The notes: generated by a model from the sequence alone, not told the origin. DNA of 64,000 nt from Cupriavidus metallidurans CH34 (GCF_000196015.1 NC_007973.1:2542001-2606000), one strand, 5' to 3'; positions 22,231-31,833 are shown, counted from the stretch's first letter. Made by a program: numbers and translations.

Positions 22231-25121
22231 TGCGGTGGAAACTCCCATGGCCGAAGCTGGCCGGCGCCGGCTCCAGTAGCCCGGCTAGCGATGAGCAGCC
22301 GGACAGCTGGCAGCGCCACGTCGAGGCCTTGCGCCAGGCCGGCATCCCCGAACCCGGTTCGGCAGTCCACGGCCGCAAGCCAGCGACCGTGGCCGACGAG
22401 CAGGCGCTGTACGACGTTGCGCCGTCCTTCGTGGAACTGCTGCCCTGGGTGGAGTTCTTGCCCGGGTCGAAATCGATGCTCCTGGAGGATGGCCAATCGG
22501 TGGCGGCGTTCTACGAACTGGTGCCGCTGGGCACCGAAGGCCGGGAACCCGGCTGGCTCGCGCATGCCCGCGACGCCCTGGAAAACGCGCTTCAGGACAG
22601 TTTCGATGAACTGGACGAGAACCCGTGGGTGCTCCAGCTCTATGCCCAGGACGAACCGAGCTTCGACCAGTACATGCAGACCTTGCGCGATTACGTGCAG
22701 CCACGTGCGCGCGGCTCGGCGTTCACCGAGTTCTACTTGCGCTTCTTCGGCCACCACCTGCGCGCTGTGGCCAAGCCCGGCGGCCTGTTCGAGGACACGG
22801 TGGTTACGCGGCTGCGCTGGCGCGGGCAGACGCGGCGTGTGCGCATGGTGGTGTACCGCCGCGCGAGCGGACAGGGACAGGCAAACCGCCGCGGCCAGAC
22901 ACCCGAGCAGATGCTGGGCATCGTCTGCGACCGCCTATGCGGCGGCCTGGCGAACGCCGGCATCCAGGCCCGGCGCATGGTTGCAGCGGACGTTCACGAC
23001 TGGCTGCTGCGATGGTTCAACCCGCGCCCCACGCTGCTCGGCCCTGGGGTGGAGGACCGGGAGCGCTTCTACGCGTTGGCGCGCTATCCGGACAGTACCG
23101 AGGAAAGCGAGGCCGGCGAGATCGAGTTGGCGAGCGGGCGGGATTTCAGCCAGCGGCTGTTCTTTGGGCAGCCGCGCTCGGACGTGGCGCAAGGGGCCTG
23201 GTACTTCGACGGCATGCCGCACCGCGTGCTGATCACCGACCGGCTGCGCATGCCGCCCGGCACCGGGCACCTGACCGGCGAGACCCGCAAGGGAGACGCG
23301 ATCAACACGCTATTCGATCAGATGCCCGAGGACACCTTGATGTGTCTCACCATGGTGGCCACGCCGCAGGACGTCCTCGAATCGGACCTCAACCATCTGG
23401 CGAAGAAAGCTGTGGGCGAGACGCTGGCGTCGGAGCAGACGCTCAAGGACGTGCATGAAGCCCGCTCCCTGATCGGCAGCGCGCACAAGCTCTACCGGGG
23501 CACTCTGGCGTTCTACCTACGCGGGCGCGACGAGGCGGAACTGGATCGGCGCGGCCTGGACCTCGCGAACGTGATGCTCAACGCCGGCCTGCAGCCGGTG
23601 CGCGAGGACGACGAGGTGGCGCCGCTCAACAGCTACCTGCGCTGGCTGCCGTGCTGCTACAACCCCGGCAAGGACCGGCGCCGGTGGTACACGCAACTGA
23701 TGTTCGCCCAGCACGCGGCGAACCTGTCGCCGGTGTGGGGCCGCGCCCAGGGCACGGGGCACCCCGGCATCACGATGTTCAATCGCGGAGGCGGCCCGAT
23801 TACGTTTGACCCCTTGAACAGGTTGGATCGGCAGATGAATGCCCATCTGTTCCTGTTCGGTCCCACGGGCTCGGGCAAGAGCGCCACGCTCAACAACCTG
23901 CTGAACCAGGTCACCGCGATCTATCGGCCGCGCCTCTTCATCGTGGAAGCCGGCAACAGCTTCGGCTTGTTCAGCGACTTCGCCAGGCGCCTGGGGCTGA
24001 CCGTGAACCGGGTCAAGCTGGCACCCGGCTCGGGCATCAGCCTGGCGCCGTTCGCCGACGCACGCCGGCTGATCGAAACGCCCAGCGACGTGCAGACGCT
24101 CGATGCCGATGCACTGGACGAAGACCTGCCACCGGATGCCTCGGCCATGGAGGCGGACGAGCAGCGCGACGTGCTGGGCGAGCTGGAGATCACGGCACGG
24201 CTGATGATCACGGGCGGCGAAGACAAGGAAGAAGCGCGGATGACGCGGGCCGACCGCTCGCTGATCCGCCAGTGCATCCTCGACGCGGCCGAACATTGCG
24301 TGGCAGAGAAGCGCACTGTGCTCACGCGCGATGTGCGCAATGCGCTGCGCACCCGCGGCCAGGACCCGACGTTGCCCGAGATGCGGCGCGTGCGGCTGCT
24401 GGAGATGGCGGACGCGATGGACATGTTCTGCCAAGGCACGGACGGCGAGATGTTCGACCGCGACGGCACGCCGTGGCCCGAGGCCGACATCACGCTGGTC
24501 GATCTGGCGACCTACGCCCGCGAGGGCTACAACGCGCAGCTCTCGATCGCGTACATCAGCCTCATCAGCACGGTGAACAACATCGCGGAGCGTGACCAGT
24601 ATCTCGGCCGCCCGATCATCAACGTGACCGACGAAGGCCACGTGATCACCAAGAACCCGCTGCTCGCGCCGTATACCGTGAAAATTACAAAAATGTGGCG
24701 CAAGCTGGGGGCCTGGTACTGGCTAGCTACACAAAATATTGACGACCTACCGCGCGCCGCGGAGCCGATGCTCAACATGATCGAGTGGTGGATCTGCCTG
24801 TCGATGCCCCCCGATGAAGTGGAGAAGATCGCGCGGTTCCGCGAACTGAGCCAAGCGCAGAAAGCGCTGATGCTCTCGGCACGCAAGGAAGCGGGCAAGT
24901 TCACCGAGGGCGTCATCCTCTCCAAGAGCATGGAGGTGCTCTTCCGCGCCGTGCCGCCGAGCCTGTATCTCGCGCTCGCGCAGACCGAACCCGAAGAGAA
25001 GGCCGAGCGCTACCAGCTCATGCAGCAGCACGGCGTCAGCGAGTTGGATGCCGCCTTCAAGGTGGCCGAGAAGATCGACCGGGCACGCGGCATCGAGTCG
25101 CCGGCCCTGGACCTGCCCTGA
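22230..25121 (+). CDS. Conjugative transfer ATPase, TIGR03744 family (VirB4/TraC-like)
   Basis: A 963-residue ATPase that powers pilus assembly and channel function. The N-terminal half is the VirB4-type regulatory domain; Walker A GPTGSGKS is at residues 544-551, and the later block VTDEGHVITKNPLLAPYTVKITKMWRKLGAWYWLATQN (landmark, about 803-840) carries the Walker B-region acidic pair (TDEGH) and the conserved ATQN. An insertion between A and B (about 605-720) is acidic and typical of this ICE family. Synonymous codons around 24,675-24,745 are markedly AT-rich compared with the rest of the gene. Confidence 0.93.
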   Translation: MRWKLPWPKLAGAGSSSPASDEQPDSWQRHVEALRQAGIPEPGSAVHGRKPATVADEQALYDVAPSFVELLPWVEFLPGSKSMLLEDGQSVAAFYELVPLGTEGREPGWLAHARDALENALQDSFDELDENPWVLQLYAQDEPSFDQYMQTLRDYVQPRARGSAFTEFYLRFFGHHLRAVAKPGGLFEDTVVTRLRWRGQTRRVRMVVYRRASGQGQANRRGQTPEQMLGIVCDRLCGGLANAGIQARRMVAADVHDWLLRWFNPRPTLLGPGVEDRERFYALARYPDSTEESEAGEIELASGRDFSQRLFFGQPRSDVAQGAWYFDGMPHRVLITDRLRMPPGTGHLTGETRKGDAINTLFDQMPEDTLMCLTMVATPQDVLESDLNHLAKKAVGETLASEQTLKDVHEARSLIGSAHKLYRGTLAFYLRGRDEAELDRRGLDLANVMLNAGLQPVREDDEVAPLNSYLRWLPCCYNPGKDRRRWYTQLMFAQHAANLSPVWGRAQGTGHPGITMFNRGGGPITFDPLNRLDRQMNAHLFLFGPTGSGKSATLNNLLNQVTAIYRPRLFIVEAGNSFGLFSDFARRLGLTVNRVKLAPGSGISLAPFADARRLIETPSDVQTLDADALDEDLPPDASAMEADEQRDVLGELEITARLMITGGEDKEEARMTRADRSLIRQCILDAAEHCVAEKRTVLTRDVRNALRTRGQDPTLPEMRRVRLLEMADAMDMFCQGTDGEMFDRDGTPWPEADITLVDLATYAREGYNAQLSIAYISLISTVNNIAERDQYLGRPIINVTDEGHVITKNPLLAPYTVKITKMWRKLGAWYWLATQNIDDLPRAAEPMLNMIEWWICLSMPPDEVEKIARFRELSQAQKALMLSARKEAGKFTEGVILSKSMEVLFRAVPPSLYLALAQTEPEEKAERYQLMQQHGVSELDAAFKVAEKIDRARGIESPALDLP

Positions 25122-25145
25122 ATCTGCCGTACACCGGAGAACGCC

Positions 25146-25910
25146 ATGGAACAGAAACGCCCATCCATTCCGATGCAGGTCCAGGCGTTCCGTCGTCGGC
25201 GCTGGCAGTTCCGCTGGCCCTGGGCATTGGCCGCGGTGCTGGTTGCGCTGCTGCTGATCTGGCTCGTGTCACGTTCGCCAGGCGGGTCCACACCTCAGAC
25301 TTCGGCGCCAGTCAGCGACACGCAGGTGGCTGGGCCTCCGTGGCAGATGGGCAATCCGGAAGGGCGTTTCACGCTGACGCTCTACGCGGACCTCGAATGC
25401 CCGTTCTGCCGGTCCTATTTTCCAGTGCTCAAGCGTTGGGTGGCCGGCAATGCGGACGTGACCTTGCAATGGCACCACCTGCCGTTGGCCGCGCATGAGC
25501 CAGCCGCGTCCGCCGAAGCGCGCCTGGCGGAATGCGCGGGCGAAGCCGGCAGCCATGCCGCCTTTTGGCAGGCCGTCGAATGGGTCTATGCCCACACGCG
25601 GAGCGACGGCCAGGGCTTGCCTGAAGGGCTGCGCTACCCCGACCTCACTCCAGCGATCGAGCAGTGTCTGGCGAGCGAGCGGCCCGATGCACCGATCCGC
25701 GCCCAGACGGCGGAAGCCACGAACAGCGGCGTGATCGCCACGCCATCGCTGCGGCTGCACGATCGCGAAACCGGCAAGGCGATCCTGCTGCAGGGCCCGA
25801 TCGAGGGCGATGCCTTGCTGTCGGCCATGGACATGCTCGCGGCCGGCGATCCCGCCGCCATACCCACATCGGAAATGCCTGCCGACGTCGTCGGCGACAT
25901 GCCCAGGTAG
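25146..25910 (+). CDS. DsbA-like thiol-disulfide oxidoreductase of the conjugation system
   Basis: A 254-residue membrane-anchored thioredoxin-fold protein. An Arg/Trp-rich start and one transmembrane helix (about 26-43) place the rest in the periplasm. The active site is ECPFC (Cys85 and Cys88) after the strand FTLTLYADL, then a helical insertion and a cis-Pro region (VIATPSLRL). It is likely to oxidise or isomerise cysteines in transfer proteins such as the TraU- and TraH-like products encoded downstream, the role played by TrbB/DsbC-type proteins in F-like systems; the substrate is inference. Confidence 0.88.
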   Translation: MEQKRPSIPMQVQAFRRRRWQFRWPWALAAVLVALLLIWLVSRSPGGSTPQTSAPVSDTQVAGPPWQMGNPEGRFTLTLYADLECPFCRSYFPVLKRWVAGNADVTLQWHHLPLAAHEPAASAEARLAECAGEAGSHAAFWQAVEWVYAHTRSDGQGLPEGLRYPDLTPAIEQCLASERPDAPIRAQTAEATNSGVIATPSLRLHDRETGKAILLQGPIEGDALLSAMDMLAAGDPAAIPTSEMPADVVGDMPR

Positions 25911-25985
25911 CCCCGGTCTTCAAGGCTACGGCGCAGTCCGCTGCGCTGACCGCAACCCGTTCGCCTCGCATCCTGGCCGCGAACG

Positions 25986-26044
25986 ATCACCGCCACCGCG
26001 GTGATGGATGCACCTTGTTCGTTCCCCAGGAGGGCTTGCCCTCC
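25986..26044 (+). other. Two perfect hairpins in the radC leader
   Basis: ATCACCGC (25986-25993) pairs with GCGGTGAT (25998-26005) around a CACC loop, and GGAGGGC (26029-26035) pairs with GCCCTCC (26038-26044) around TT. Neither is followed by a T-tract, so they are not simple terminators. They lie in the 175-base gap before radC and could form an RNA structure in its leader or a protein-binding site. Confidence 0.5.
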
Positions 26045-26085
26045 CCGGGCGCGCGCCCTCCGATCTCACCATTTGGAGGTTCGCC

Positions 26086-26580
26086 ATGTCTTTCGTCGTC
26101 AATGACTCCTGCCTGGAGTCGCTTTCCGCCATCGCTGCCCAGCACGAGGACTGGATCATCCAGCAAGCCATTGCGCTGCTGGAGAAGCGGGTTTTCAAAG
26201 CGGGTCCGAAACTCCTCGACCCCACGGCCGTGCGCGACTACCTGCGCGTGAAGCTGGTGGCCGAGCCCAACGAAATATTCGTCGCTGTGTTCCTGGACAG
26301 CATGCACCAGGTACTGGCCTACGAGCCGCTGTTCAGGGGCACGATCAACGCGACTTCGGTCTATCCGCGTGTCGTTGTGCAGCGTGTTCTGCAGTTGAAT
26401 GCGGCCGCGGTGGTCTTCGCGCACCAGCACCCCTCGGGCATTTCCGAGCCGTCGAGCGCGGATCGCATGCTGACCCAGCAACTGCAGGCCGCGCTGGCGC
26501 TCATCGATGTGCGGGTACTGGACCACATCATCGTCGGCCAGGGTGCCCCGTTCTCCTTTGCGGAGTCCGGCCTGCTGTAA
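26086..26580 (+). CDS. radC: RadC/JAB-family protein of the ICE
   Basis: A 164-residue JAB1/MPN-type protein starting at ATG 26086 after TTTGGAGG. The metal motif HQHPSG...SSAD is complete: His113, His115 and Asp126, with the Glu-containing strand earlier ([12 protein letters not shown], residues 61-72). RadC-like proteins are frequent on ICEs and plasmids; a role in repair proper is doubtful for the family, and an enzymatic function has not been fixed. The length is that of the ICE-type short form lacking the N-terminal helix-hairpin-helix domain. It is followed by a strong terminator. Confidence 0.9.
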   Translation: MSFVVNDSCLESLSAIAAQHEDWIIQQAIALLEKRVFKAGPKLLDPTAVRDYLRVKLVAEPNEIFVAVFLDSMHQVLAYEPLFRGTINATSVYPRVVVQRVLQLNAAAVVFAHQHPSGISEPSSADRMLTQQLQAALALIDVRVLDHIIVGQGAPFSFAESGLL

Positions 26581-26605
26581 GGGTTGTACTGCTTCGTTGA
26601 TCAGC

Positions 26606-26632
26606 GCGGAGGCTTCGGCCTCCGCATTTTTC
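26606..26632 (+). terminator. Rho-independent terminator after radC
   Basis: GCGGAGGC (26606-26613), a TTCG loop, and GCCTCCGC (26618-26625) form a perfect 8-bp stem followed by ATTTTTC. It separates the core-complex operon from the TraU/H/G block. The roughly 110 bases after it hold no recognisable gene. Confidence 0.92.
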
Positions 26633-26744
26633 TGCGCGGCGACACAAGCAGGTATGCGGGGTGGCCGCGATGCGCATTGTTTGTTGGGGCCGCATGGGGT
26701 TCGGCGTTTGACTATGGCCCTGATCAACTTCCGGGGTGCAAGAC

Positions 26745-27191
26745 ATGCCAGGAGCTTTTACCCGGTTCGCACCAGGCTGGCGAACCCTTGGCCTGGCCAT
26801 CGTGCTGCCGGCGTCGTTCGCGGCATTCAGCCCGGCCGCGTTCGCCGCCGACGTGGTGGTCGTCACCGACAGCCGCCACCCGGTCAAGACCATGGGCGGC
26901 GAGCGGCTGATCGAGCTGGACCGGGCATCCGGGCTCGAAGCAGAGCTTTCCGCAGATCTGCCAGCCGACCCCGAGCGCGCAGCAGCCATCGTCCGGCAAC
27001 GCCTGAACCAAGGCGGCACCGACCTTCAGCGCCGCATTGGCACCGCCTACCAGGGCATCACCGACGCATGGAGTTTGGGTGTCACGACCATCCCGGCCGT
27101 CGTGGTGGACCAACGCTATGTGGTCTATGGCGAGCCTGACGTGGCCCGGGCCGTGTCCTGCATCGAGCAGCACCGGAGGAGGCAACCGTGA
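26745..27191 (+). CDS. Integrating conjugative element protein, TIGR03757 family
   Basis: A 148-residue exported protein. The ATG at 26745 is preferred because GGGGTG lies about 7 bases upstream; an in-frame GTG at 26736 is the alternative. The signal peptide ends near FAAD (about residue 35). The body shows DVVVVTDSRHPV...IELDRA and the C-terminal thioredoxin-like WSLGVTTIPAVVVDQRYVVYGEPDVARAV, as in DUF1525/TIGR03757 proteins. It looks like the F-system TrbC/TraW-type helper by position (just before the TraU homologue), but the role is not known. It overlaps the next gene by GTGA. Confidence 0.88.
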   Translation: MPGAFTRFAPGWRTLGLAIVLPASFAAFSPAAFAADVVVVTDSRHPVKTMGGERLIELDRASGLEAELSADLPADPERAAAIVRQRLNQGGTDLQRRIGTAYQGITDAWSLGVTTIPAVVVDQRYVVYGEPDVARAVSCIEQHRRRQP

Positions 27192-28138
27192 CCTATCGCC
27201 CATTCGACCTGCTGCGCCGCCTGCGCGTCGCCGTGGCCTCGCTGCTGCTGGTCAGCGCCACGGGCAGCTACGCCCTGAACACCGTCACCATCGTGTCCTC
27301 CGTCATGTCGCCGGACTGCCTGGAGTACCGGGTGGTGGGCATCTGCTACTGGCTGTATTGCACCTATGGCGGCTGCTCGGTGCGCACGTCCACCAAGGTC
27401 CGGCACTACGTCCCCGATGCGGTCGTCTCCAGCTACAGCAACACCGGAGAGAACCCCTGGGTCGAAGTGCGAGCGATGAGCATGCCGAACGCCTCGGCCC
27501 AGGCAGGCGGCGACGGCACCACCAACGAAGACCACGAAAACAACCTCGCCAAATTCAAGAACGCCGATGTCATCGGCCATCCCGGCGGCGAGGTGTTCAA
27601 CCAGTTCGCCTCGTCCTCGGGCTATTTTTGCCAAGGCGCGGGAACGGCCTTCATGCCGTATCTGCTCAGCACCTTGGACACGCTGGCCTGGCGCTACAAC
27701 GTGCCCGAGATGGCCTACCCGGAGGCGCTGATCCCGGGCCGGCGCGAGGTCGGTGCGCGCACCACGATGAACCTCTGGGGCAATGTCTATCCGCGCGGCG
27801 GCTTCCTGCACCAGACCGACGACCACAAATCCGGGGCGGTCGTGGCTCAGCGCGCCGGTGACGTCGTCACGCGGCGCGGGCAGTTGCACGTGTACCAGCC
27901 GCTGCTCGCCAACGCGCGTGATGGCTACTGGCCGGCCGGCGCGCTGATGGAAGGTGATGCCTCGACCGGCAAGTGGCAGGAACTGACGCCGCGCCTGTCG
28001 AACACCTGCGTGGTGTTCCCCCACAGCGGCACGCTGACCCAAGCCCAGCAAGGCGACTACGCGTGGGCGCTGTGGCGTCCGTATGCGTGCTGCGAACGCC
28101 GGGGCCAGGTGTTCCTCGGCAGCGTCGATTTCCTCTGA
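27188..28138 (+). CDS. TraU-like ICE protein, TIGR03756 family
   Basis: A 316-residue exported, cysteine-rich protein. The GTG at 27188 overlaps the upstream stop (GTGA) and gives a signal peptide ending near SYALN (about residue 30). Many cysteines are seen in the N-terminal part (CLEYRVVGICYWLYCTYGGC) and near the C-terminus (CVVFPHSG...YACCER), as in TraU proteins, whose folding needs disulfide enzymes such as the DsbA-like protein encoded upstream. TraU is needed for DNA transfer rather than pilus synthesis in F; the same role is presumed here. Confidence 0.88.
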   Translation: MTYRPFDLLRRLRVAVASLLLVSATGSYALNTVTIVSSVMSPDCLEYRVVGICYWLYCTYGGCSVRTSTKVRHYVPDAVVSSYSNTGENPWVEVRAMSMPNASAQAGGDGTTNEDHENNLAKFKNADVIGHPGGEVFNQFASSSGYFCQGAGTAFMPYLLSTLDTLAWRYNVPEMAYPEALIPGRREVGARTTMNLWGNVYPRGGFLHQTDDHKSGAVVAQRAGDVVTRRGQLHVYQPLLANARDGYWPAGALMEGDASTGKWQELTPRLSNTCVVFPHSGTLTQAQQGDYAWALWRPYACCERRGQVFLGSVDFL

Positions 28139-28147
28139 GGTGCCACG

Positions 28148-29542
28148 ATGAAGCGTCCTGAACCGAAGAACCTGTCCACCAAGGCGTGCCGCCTGCTGCG
28201 CCCGACGGCACTGGCCGGCACGCTCGCCCTGGTCTGCGGCCTGGCGTGGGCACAGGTCGGATACCAGAACAGCGGCCCCGTCATTGGCGATGACGTCATG
28301 TACTCGATCGGCGGCGGCAGCGCGGTGTCCATGGGCCGCGCGGCCGGCATGCGCTCCATCGGGGTCGGTGTGGGGTGGAACAGCAACCTGATCTGCGGCG
28401 ACATGAGCATCCAGACCACGCTGCGCAATCAGCTCAACGGCATCACGAACGGCTTTCAGCAGATCATGAGCAACGTAATCCAGAGCGCCACCAGCGCGGT
28501 AGCGTCCCTGCCGGCGCTGATCATTCAGCGCGCCGATCCGGGCCTGTACAACCTGCTGACCAACGGCGTGCTGCAGGCGCGGCTGGACTTCGACCGCTCC
28601 AAGCTGACGTGCCGCGCCATGGCGGAGAAGATGGCCGAGACAGCGGGTGGCCAGCTTGGCTGGAGCCAGATGGCCGAAGGCATGGCCTTGCGTGACGCGG
28701 TTGGCAGCAACGATGCCGTGTCGGCCGTCGAGCAGGCCGAGACGCGCCGCGGCAACGACGGCGTGCCCTGGGTGGGTGGCAGCAATGCTGGTGGCGCAGG
28801 CCAGTCCGCCATCCGGGTGGTCGGCGACGTCACCCGCGCGGGCTACAACCTGGTCAACGGTCGTGGCGTGACGGACACATCCTCCATCGCGTCCGCCAGT
28901 TGTGCGAGCCTGTCCTGCCAGACCTGGACGTCGCCGCAGCAGGCGACCGAATGGGCCACGCGGGTCCTCGGAGAGCAGGTGCAGCGCACCTGCGACTCCT
29001 GCACCAAGACCGAGACGGTGCCCGGCGTCGGGCTGACGCCGCTGATCCAGGAAGAGTACGAGGCGAAGCTGGAGGTCCTTCAGGAGCTGGTTTCCGGCAC
29101 GCGCACTACCACCTTTGAGAACCTGCGCGAGGCTGGCAGCACGTCGCTGCCAATCACGCGTGGCGTGATCGAGGCGCTGCGCGACGAGCCGGACCAGGAC
29201 CTTCTGGCGCGGCGCCTCGCGTCGGAGGTGGCGCTGTCGTCGGTGCTGGAAAAAGCGCTGCTGCTCCAGCGCACGCTGCTCACGGGCAAGAAGGAGCCCA
29301 ACGTCGCAGCCAACGAACTCGCGGTCAAGGCCGTGAACCACGAGAGCGACACGCTCGACCGGGAGATCCGCAACCTGAAGACGGAGCTGGAGCTTCGGCG
29401 CGAGCTGGCAAACAACTCACCGATGGCCATCATCCAGCGGCACGGTACGCGCGCGGCAGGCTCGCGCGGCATCTACGAGGGTGATCCGGTACCCGACCGC
29501 CTCGACCAGTTGCAGAAGGGCAATCCAGGAGCCAGGCCATGA
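28148..29542 (+). CDS. TraH-like ICE protein, TIGR03755 family
   Basis: A 464-residue exported protein with a signal peptide ending near AWAQV (about residue 36). The mature start VGYQNSGPVIGDDVMYSIGGGSAVSMG and the Cys pairs (CASLSC; CDSC) are family landmarks. The C-terminal quarter is a long predicted coiled coil. TraH-type proteins sit in the periplasm and help assemble the pilus and outer core. The stop region overlaps the next gene by ATGA. Confidence 0.88.
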   Translation: MKRPEPKNLSTKACRLLRPTALAGTLALVCGLAWAQVGYQNSGPVIGDDVMYSIGGGSAVSMGRAAGMRSIGVGVGWNSNLICGDMSIQTTLRNQLNGITNGFQQIMSNVIQSATSAVASLPALIIQRADPGLYNLLTNGVLQARLDFDRSKLTCRAMAEKMAETAGGQLGWSQMAEGMALRDAVGSNDAVSAVEQAETRRGNDGVPWVGGSNAGGAGQSAIRVVGDVTRAGYNLVNGRGVTDTSSIASASCASLSCQTWTSPQQATEWATRVLGEQVQRTCDSCTKTETVPGVGLTPLIQEEYEAKLEVLQELVSGTRTTTFENLREAGSTSLPITRGVIEALRDEPDQDLLARRLASEVALSSVLEKALLLQRTLLTGKKEPNVAANELAVKAVNHESDTLDREIRNLKTELELRRELANNSPMAIIQRHGTRAAGSRGIYEGDPVPDRLDQLQKGNPGARP

Positions 29543-29895
29543 GCGCGGCGCGCATGACTTGGCGCCCCTTGCGCTGGCTGTTCAGCCGGCGCGCGGCGAA
29601 GGCGCTGCTGTGGACGGTGCTGATCGTTGCCGCCGCGGTCGCGGCCAACATCGCCGGCATCTACCTGGTCGGCAGCGTTGCCGGCTGGGAGCGGTGGCTC
29701 GCCGCCGCTGCGGGTTACTTATTCGTGTGGCGGCTGTGTCTATACGGGGCGACGGTGTACGGGTGGATCTGGATGCGCCGCCGGCTGCTGGTACGTGAGG
29801 ACGACGCCCAGGCGCGGCACCGCCTGGTGCGCACCGAGATCGCAGGCGTCGTCGCCATCGTGGCGCTGGAAGCCAGCCTGTTGATGCAGGGCTGA
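29539..29895 (+). CDS. Conserved ICE inner-membrane protein
   Basis: A 118-residue protein with three to four hydrophobic segments (about 22-42, 48-78 and 98-116) and a strongly basic N-terminus. It is regularly present between the TraH-like and TraG-like genes in this ICE class. No motif identifies its function. It is coupled by ATGA to the upstream gene and ends 15 bases before the TraG-like start. Confidence 0.75.
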   Translation: MSAARMTWRPLRWLFSRRAAKALLWTVLIVAAAVAANIAGIYLVGSVAGWERWLAAAAGYLFVWRLCLYGATVYGWIWMRRRLLVREDDAQARHRLVRTEIAGVVAIVALEASLLMQG

Positions 29896-29910
29896 GAGGA
29901 GATTCGGGCC

Positions 29911-31458
29911 ATGACTCTGTTCACGACCGACTACCTGGAGTATTACCTTACGCTGGTGTCCTGGATCGTCAACAACGGCATCTGGGCCGTGCTGGTATCC
30001 AGCGGCGTCTTCGCGCTGCCTTTCGTGGCGATCATCGTGCAGGAGTGGTTGAAGGCCCGTGCAGAAGGCGCCGACGAGGGCAATAAAGGCGTGCTGAGCG
30101 CCGCCCGCATCGAGAACCGGGTCTTCGTCGCCATCGTGGTGGTGATGTTCGCGGGCATCCCGTTCATCGACGTGGACCTCAACACCATCCAGTACGACAG
30201 CTCGCGCTCGGCGCAATGCCAGGTCAGTGTGCCGCAGCCCTCGAATACCGGCTGGTCGCAATCTTTCAGCACCATCAACAACCAGTCGGCGAAGGTGCCG
30301 GTGTGGTGGGCGTTCATGCACGCGCTCTCGCGCGCCGTCACGGGCGCTTCAGTGGCAGCGATCCCGTGCGGCACGGACCTGCGGCAGATGCGCATGGAGA
30401 TCGACGCGACTCGCATTGACGACCCAGTGTTGGCTCAGGAAGTAGCGGATTTCTCGCGGGATTGCTATGGGGCTGCGCGGGCGAAATTGTTCATGCAGCG
30501 GCCTCAACTCGATGAGCAGCAGCTGCACGACGTAACCTGGATCGGCTCACGCTTCTTCACGGACACGAACGGCTACTACGACACATACCGTTCCAGCACC
30601 CCGCGCGAGGACTGGCCCTATGACAGCACGCGCGACGCAGGGCTTGCGCAGGTGGCCAGCGGCGGCGGCTATCCGACCTGCAGGCAATGGTGGGCCGATG
30701 GCAGCAATGGACTGCGGGCACGCTTGCTGGGTCAGGTGGACCCGAGCCTGCTCAATCGCCTGGCGGGCTGGGCTGGCTTCCTGAGCCGTGCCGAGGTGGA
30801 CGATTCGGTGATCCGCGCGATCGCGTCACCGCGACAGCAGAAGCTGAACCAAGGCAGCGTCTATACGGACTACGGTGGCCAGATCGAAATGACCGACCCA
30901 AACATCATCACCCGGGCGGCGGCCGACGTAGGACTGGCGGTAGGCTCGCTGGGCTACTTCCCCTCCATGGATGCAATGCGCCAGGCTCTTCCGATGGTGC
31001 TGGCGCTCTTGAAGATGGCGCTGGTTGTCTGCATTCCGGTGGTGCTCATGGTTAGCACCTACAACCTGAAAACACTCGTGACGGTCAGCGTGGTGCAGTT
31101 TGCGCTGTTCTTCGTGGATTTCTGGTTCCAACTCGCGCGCTGGATCGACAGCACCATTCTGGACGCGCTCTACGGATGGGGCTGGGGATGGAACCGGCCG
31201 CATACGAATTTCGATCCGGTCATGGGCCTCAACAATGCCTTCGGAGACATGCTGTTGAATTTCGTCATGGCGACGATGTTCATCGTGCTGCCCTTGTTCT
31301 GGGTAACCGCCTTGGGATGGGCGGGCTACGCCGTGGGGGGCATGTTGCAAGGGCTTGCTGCTGGTACGGCAGGCGCCAAAGCGGCCGGCGGCAAAGCCGC
31401 CGACATGGCCTTTGGCGGCGCTATGAAGTGGGCATCGACACCCAGCAAGAGGAAGTAG
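29911..31458 (+). CDS. TraG N-terminal-domain protein (conjugative transfer, VirB6-like)
   Basis: A 515-residue polytopic inner-membrane protein. Hydrophobic helices occur at about 12-42, 70-88, 345-395, 420-470; a large periplasmic region between about 95 and 330 contains conserved Cys and Trp. The opening TTDYLEYYLTLVSWIVNNGIW is the start of the TraG_N family. TraG-N proteins take part in mating-pair stabilisation and channel formation. The C-terminal entry-exclusion-type domain of F TraG is absent, as usual in ICEs of this group. Its end is convergent with DUF3742, 15 bases away. Confidence 0.9.
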   Translation: MTLFTTDYLEYYLTLVSWIVNNGIWAVLVSSGVFALPFVAIIVQEWLKARAEGADEGNKGVLSAARIENRVFVAIVVVMFAGIPFIDVDLNTIQYDSSRSAQCQVSVPQPSNTGWSQSFSTINNQSAKVPVWWAFMHALSRAVTGASVAAIPCGTDLRQMRMEIDATRIDDPVLAQEVADFSRDCYGAARAKLFMQRPQLDEQQLHDVTWIGSRFFTDTNGYYDTYRSSTPREDWPYDSTRDAGLAQVASGGGYPTCRQWWADGSNGLRARLLGQVDPSLLNRLAGWAGFLSRAEVDDSVIRAIASPRQQKLNQGSVYTDYGGQIEMTDPNIITRAAADVGLAVGSLGYFPSMDAMRQALPMVLALLKMALVVCIPVVLMVSTYNLKTLVTVSVVQFALFFVDFWFQLARWIDSTILDALYGWGWGWNRPHTNFDPVMGLNNAFGDMLLNFVMATMFIVLPLFWVTALGWAGYAVGGMLQGLAAGTAGAKAAGGKAADMAFGGAMKWASTPSKRK

Positions 31459-31473
31459 TGCCTTGCTTCTTCG

Positions 31474-31833
31474 CTAGGTCTCATCAGATGGATCATGTGA
31501 ATCTATCCGATACTCATCGTGGGTATAGAGGCCAAAACCGGCGTGCCCGTGCCGCCACTCTGGTTCGGGCGGCTCCCATTCGACGGTATCGTGCCCCCGG
31601 GCCACAAACACCAGCGCGACCAGCAGCAACGCCAGCCAGAAAGCAACGTAGAGCAGCAGCCCCAGGACAGCCAGTTTGCCGGCCCACAGCAGCGCGGCGG
31701 CGGCAGCCAACGGCACACCCTTGGACACCAACCAGTTCGACGCCCGACGTTCGCTGCGCGCATAGGCGCGCCACCCGCGGCCAAGGGCGCGGCCGAGGCG
31801 TTCCGCAGTGCTGATGCGGGTCGTGGTGCTCAT
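31474..31833 (-). CDS. DUF3742-family ICE protein
   Basis: A 119-residue protein with one or two central transmembrane helices (about 40-80) and the landmark RLGRALGRGWRAYARSERRAS in the N-terminal part. DUF3742 proteins are restricted to this ICE class and lie on the opposite strand after the TraG-like gene. No function is established. The start at ATG 31833 has AGGAGACGAC upstream on the minus strand. Confidence 0.88.
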   Translation of the reverse strand: MSTTTRISTAERLGRALGRGWRAYARSERRASNWLVSKGVPLAAAAALLWAGKLAVLGLLLYVAFWLALLLVALVFVARGHDTVEWEPPEPEWRHGHAGFGLYTHDEYRIDSHDPSDET

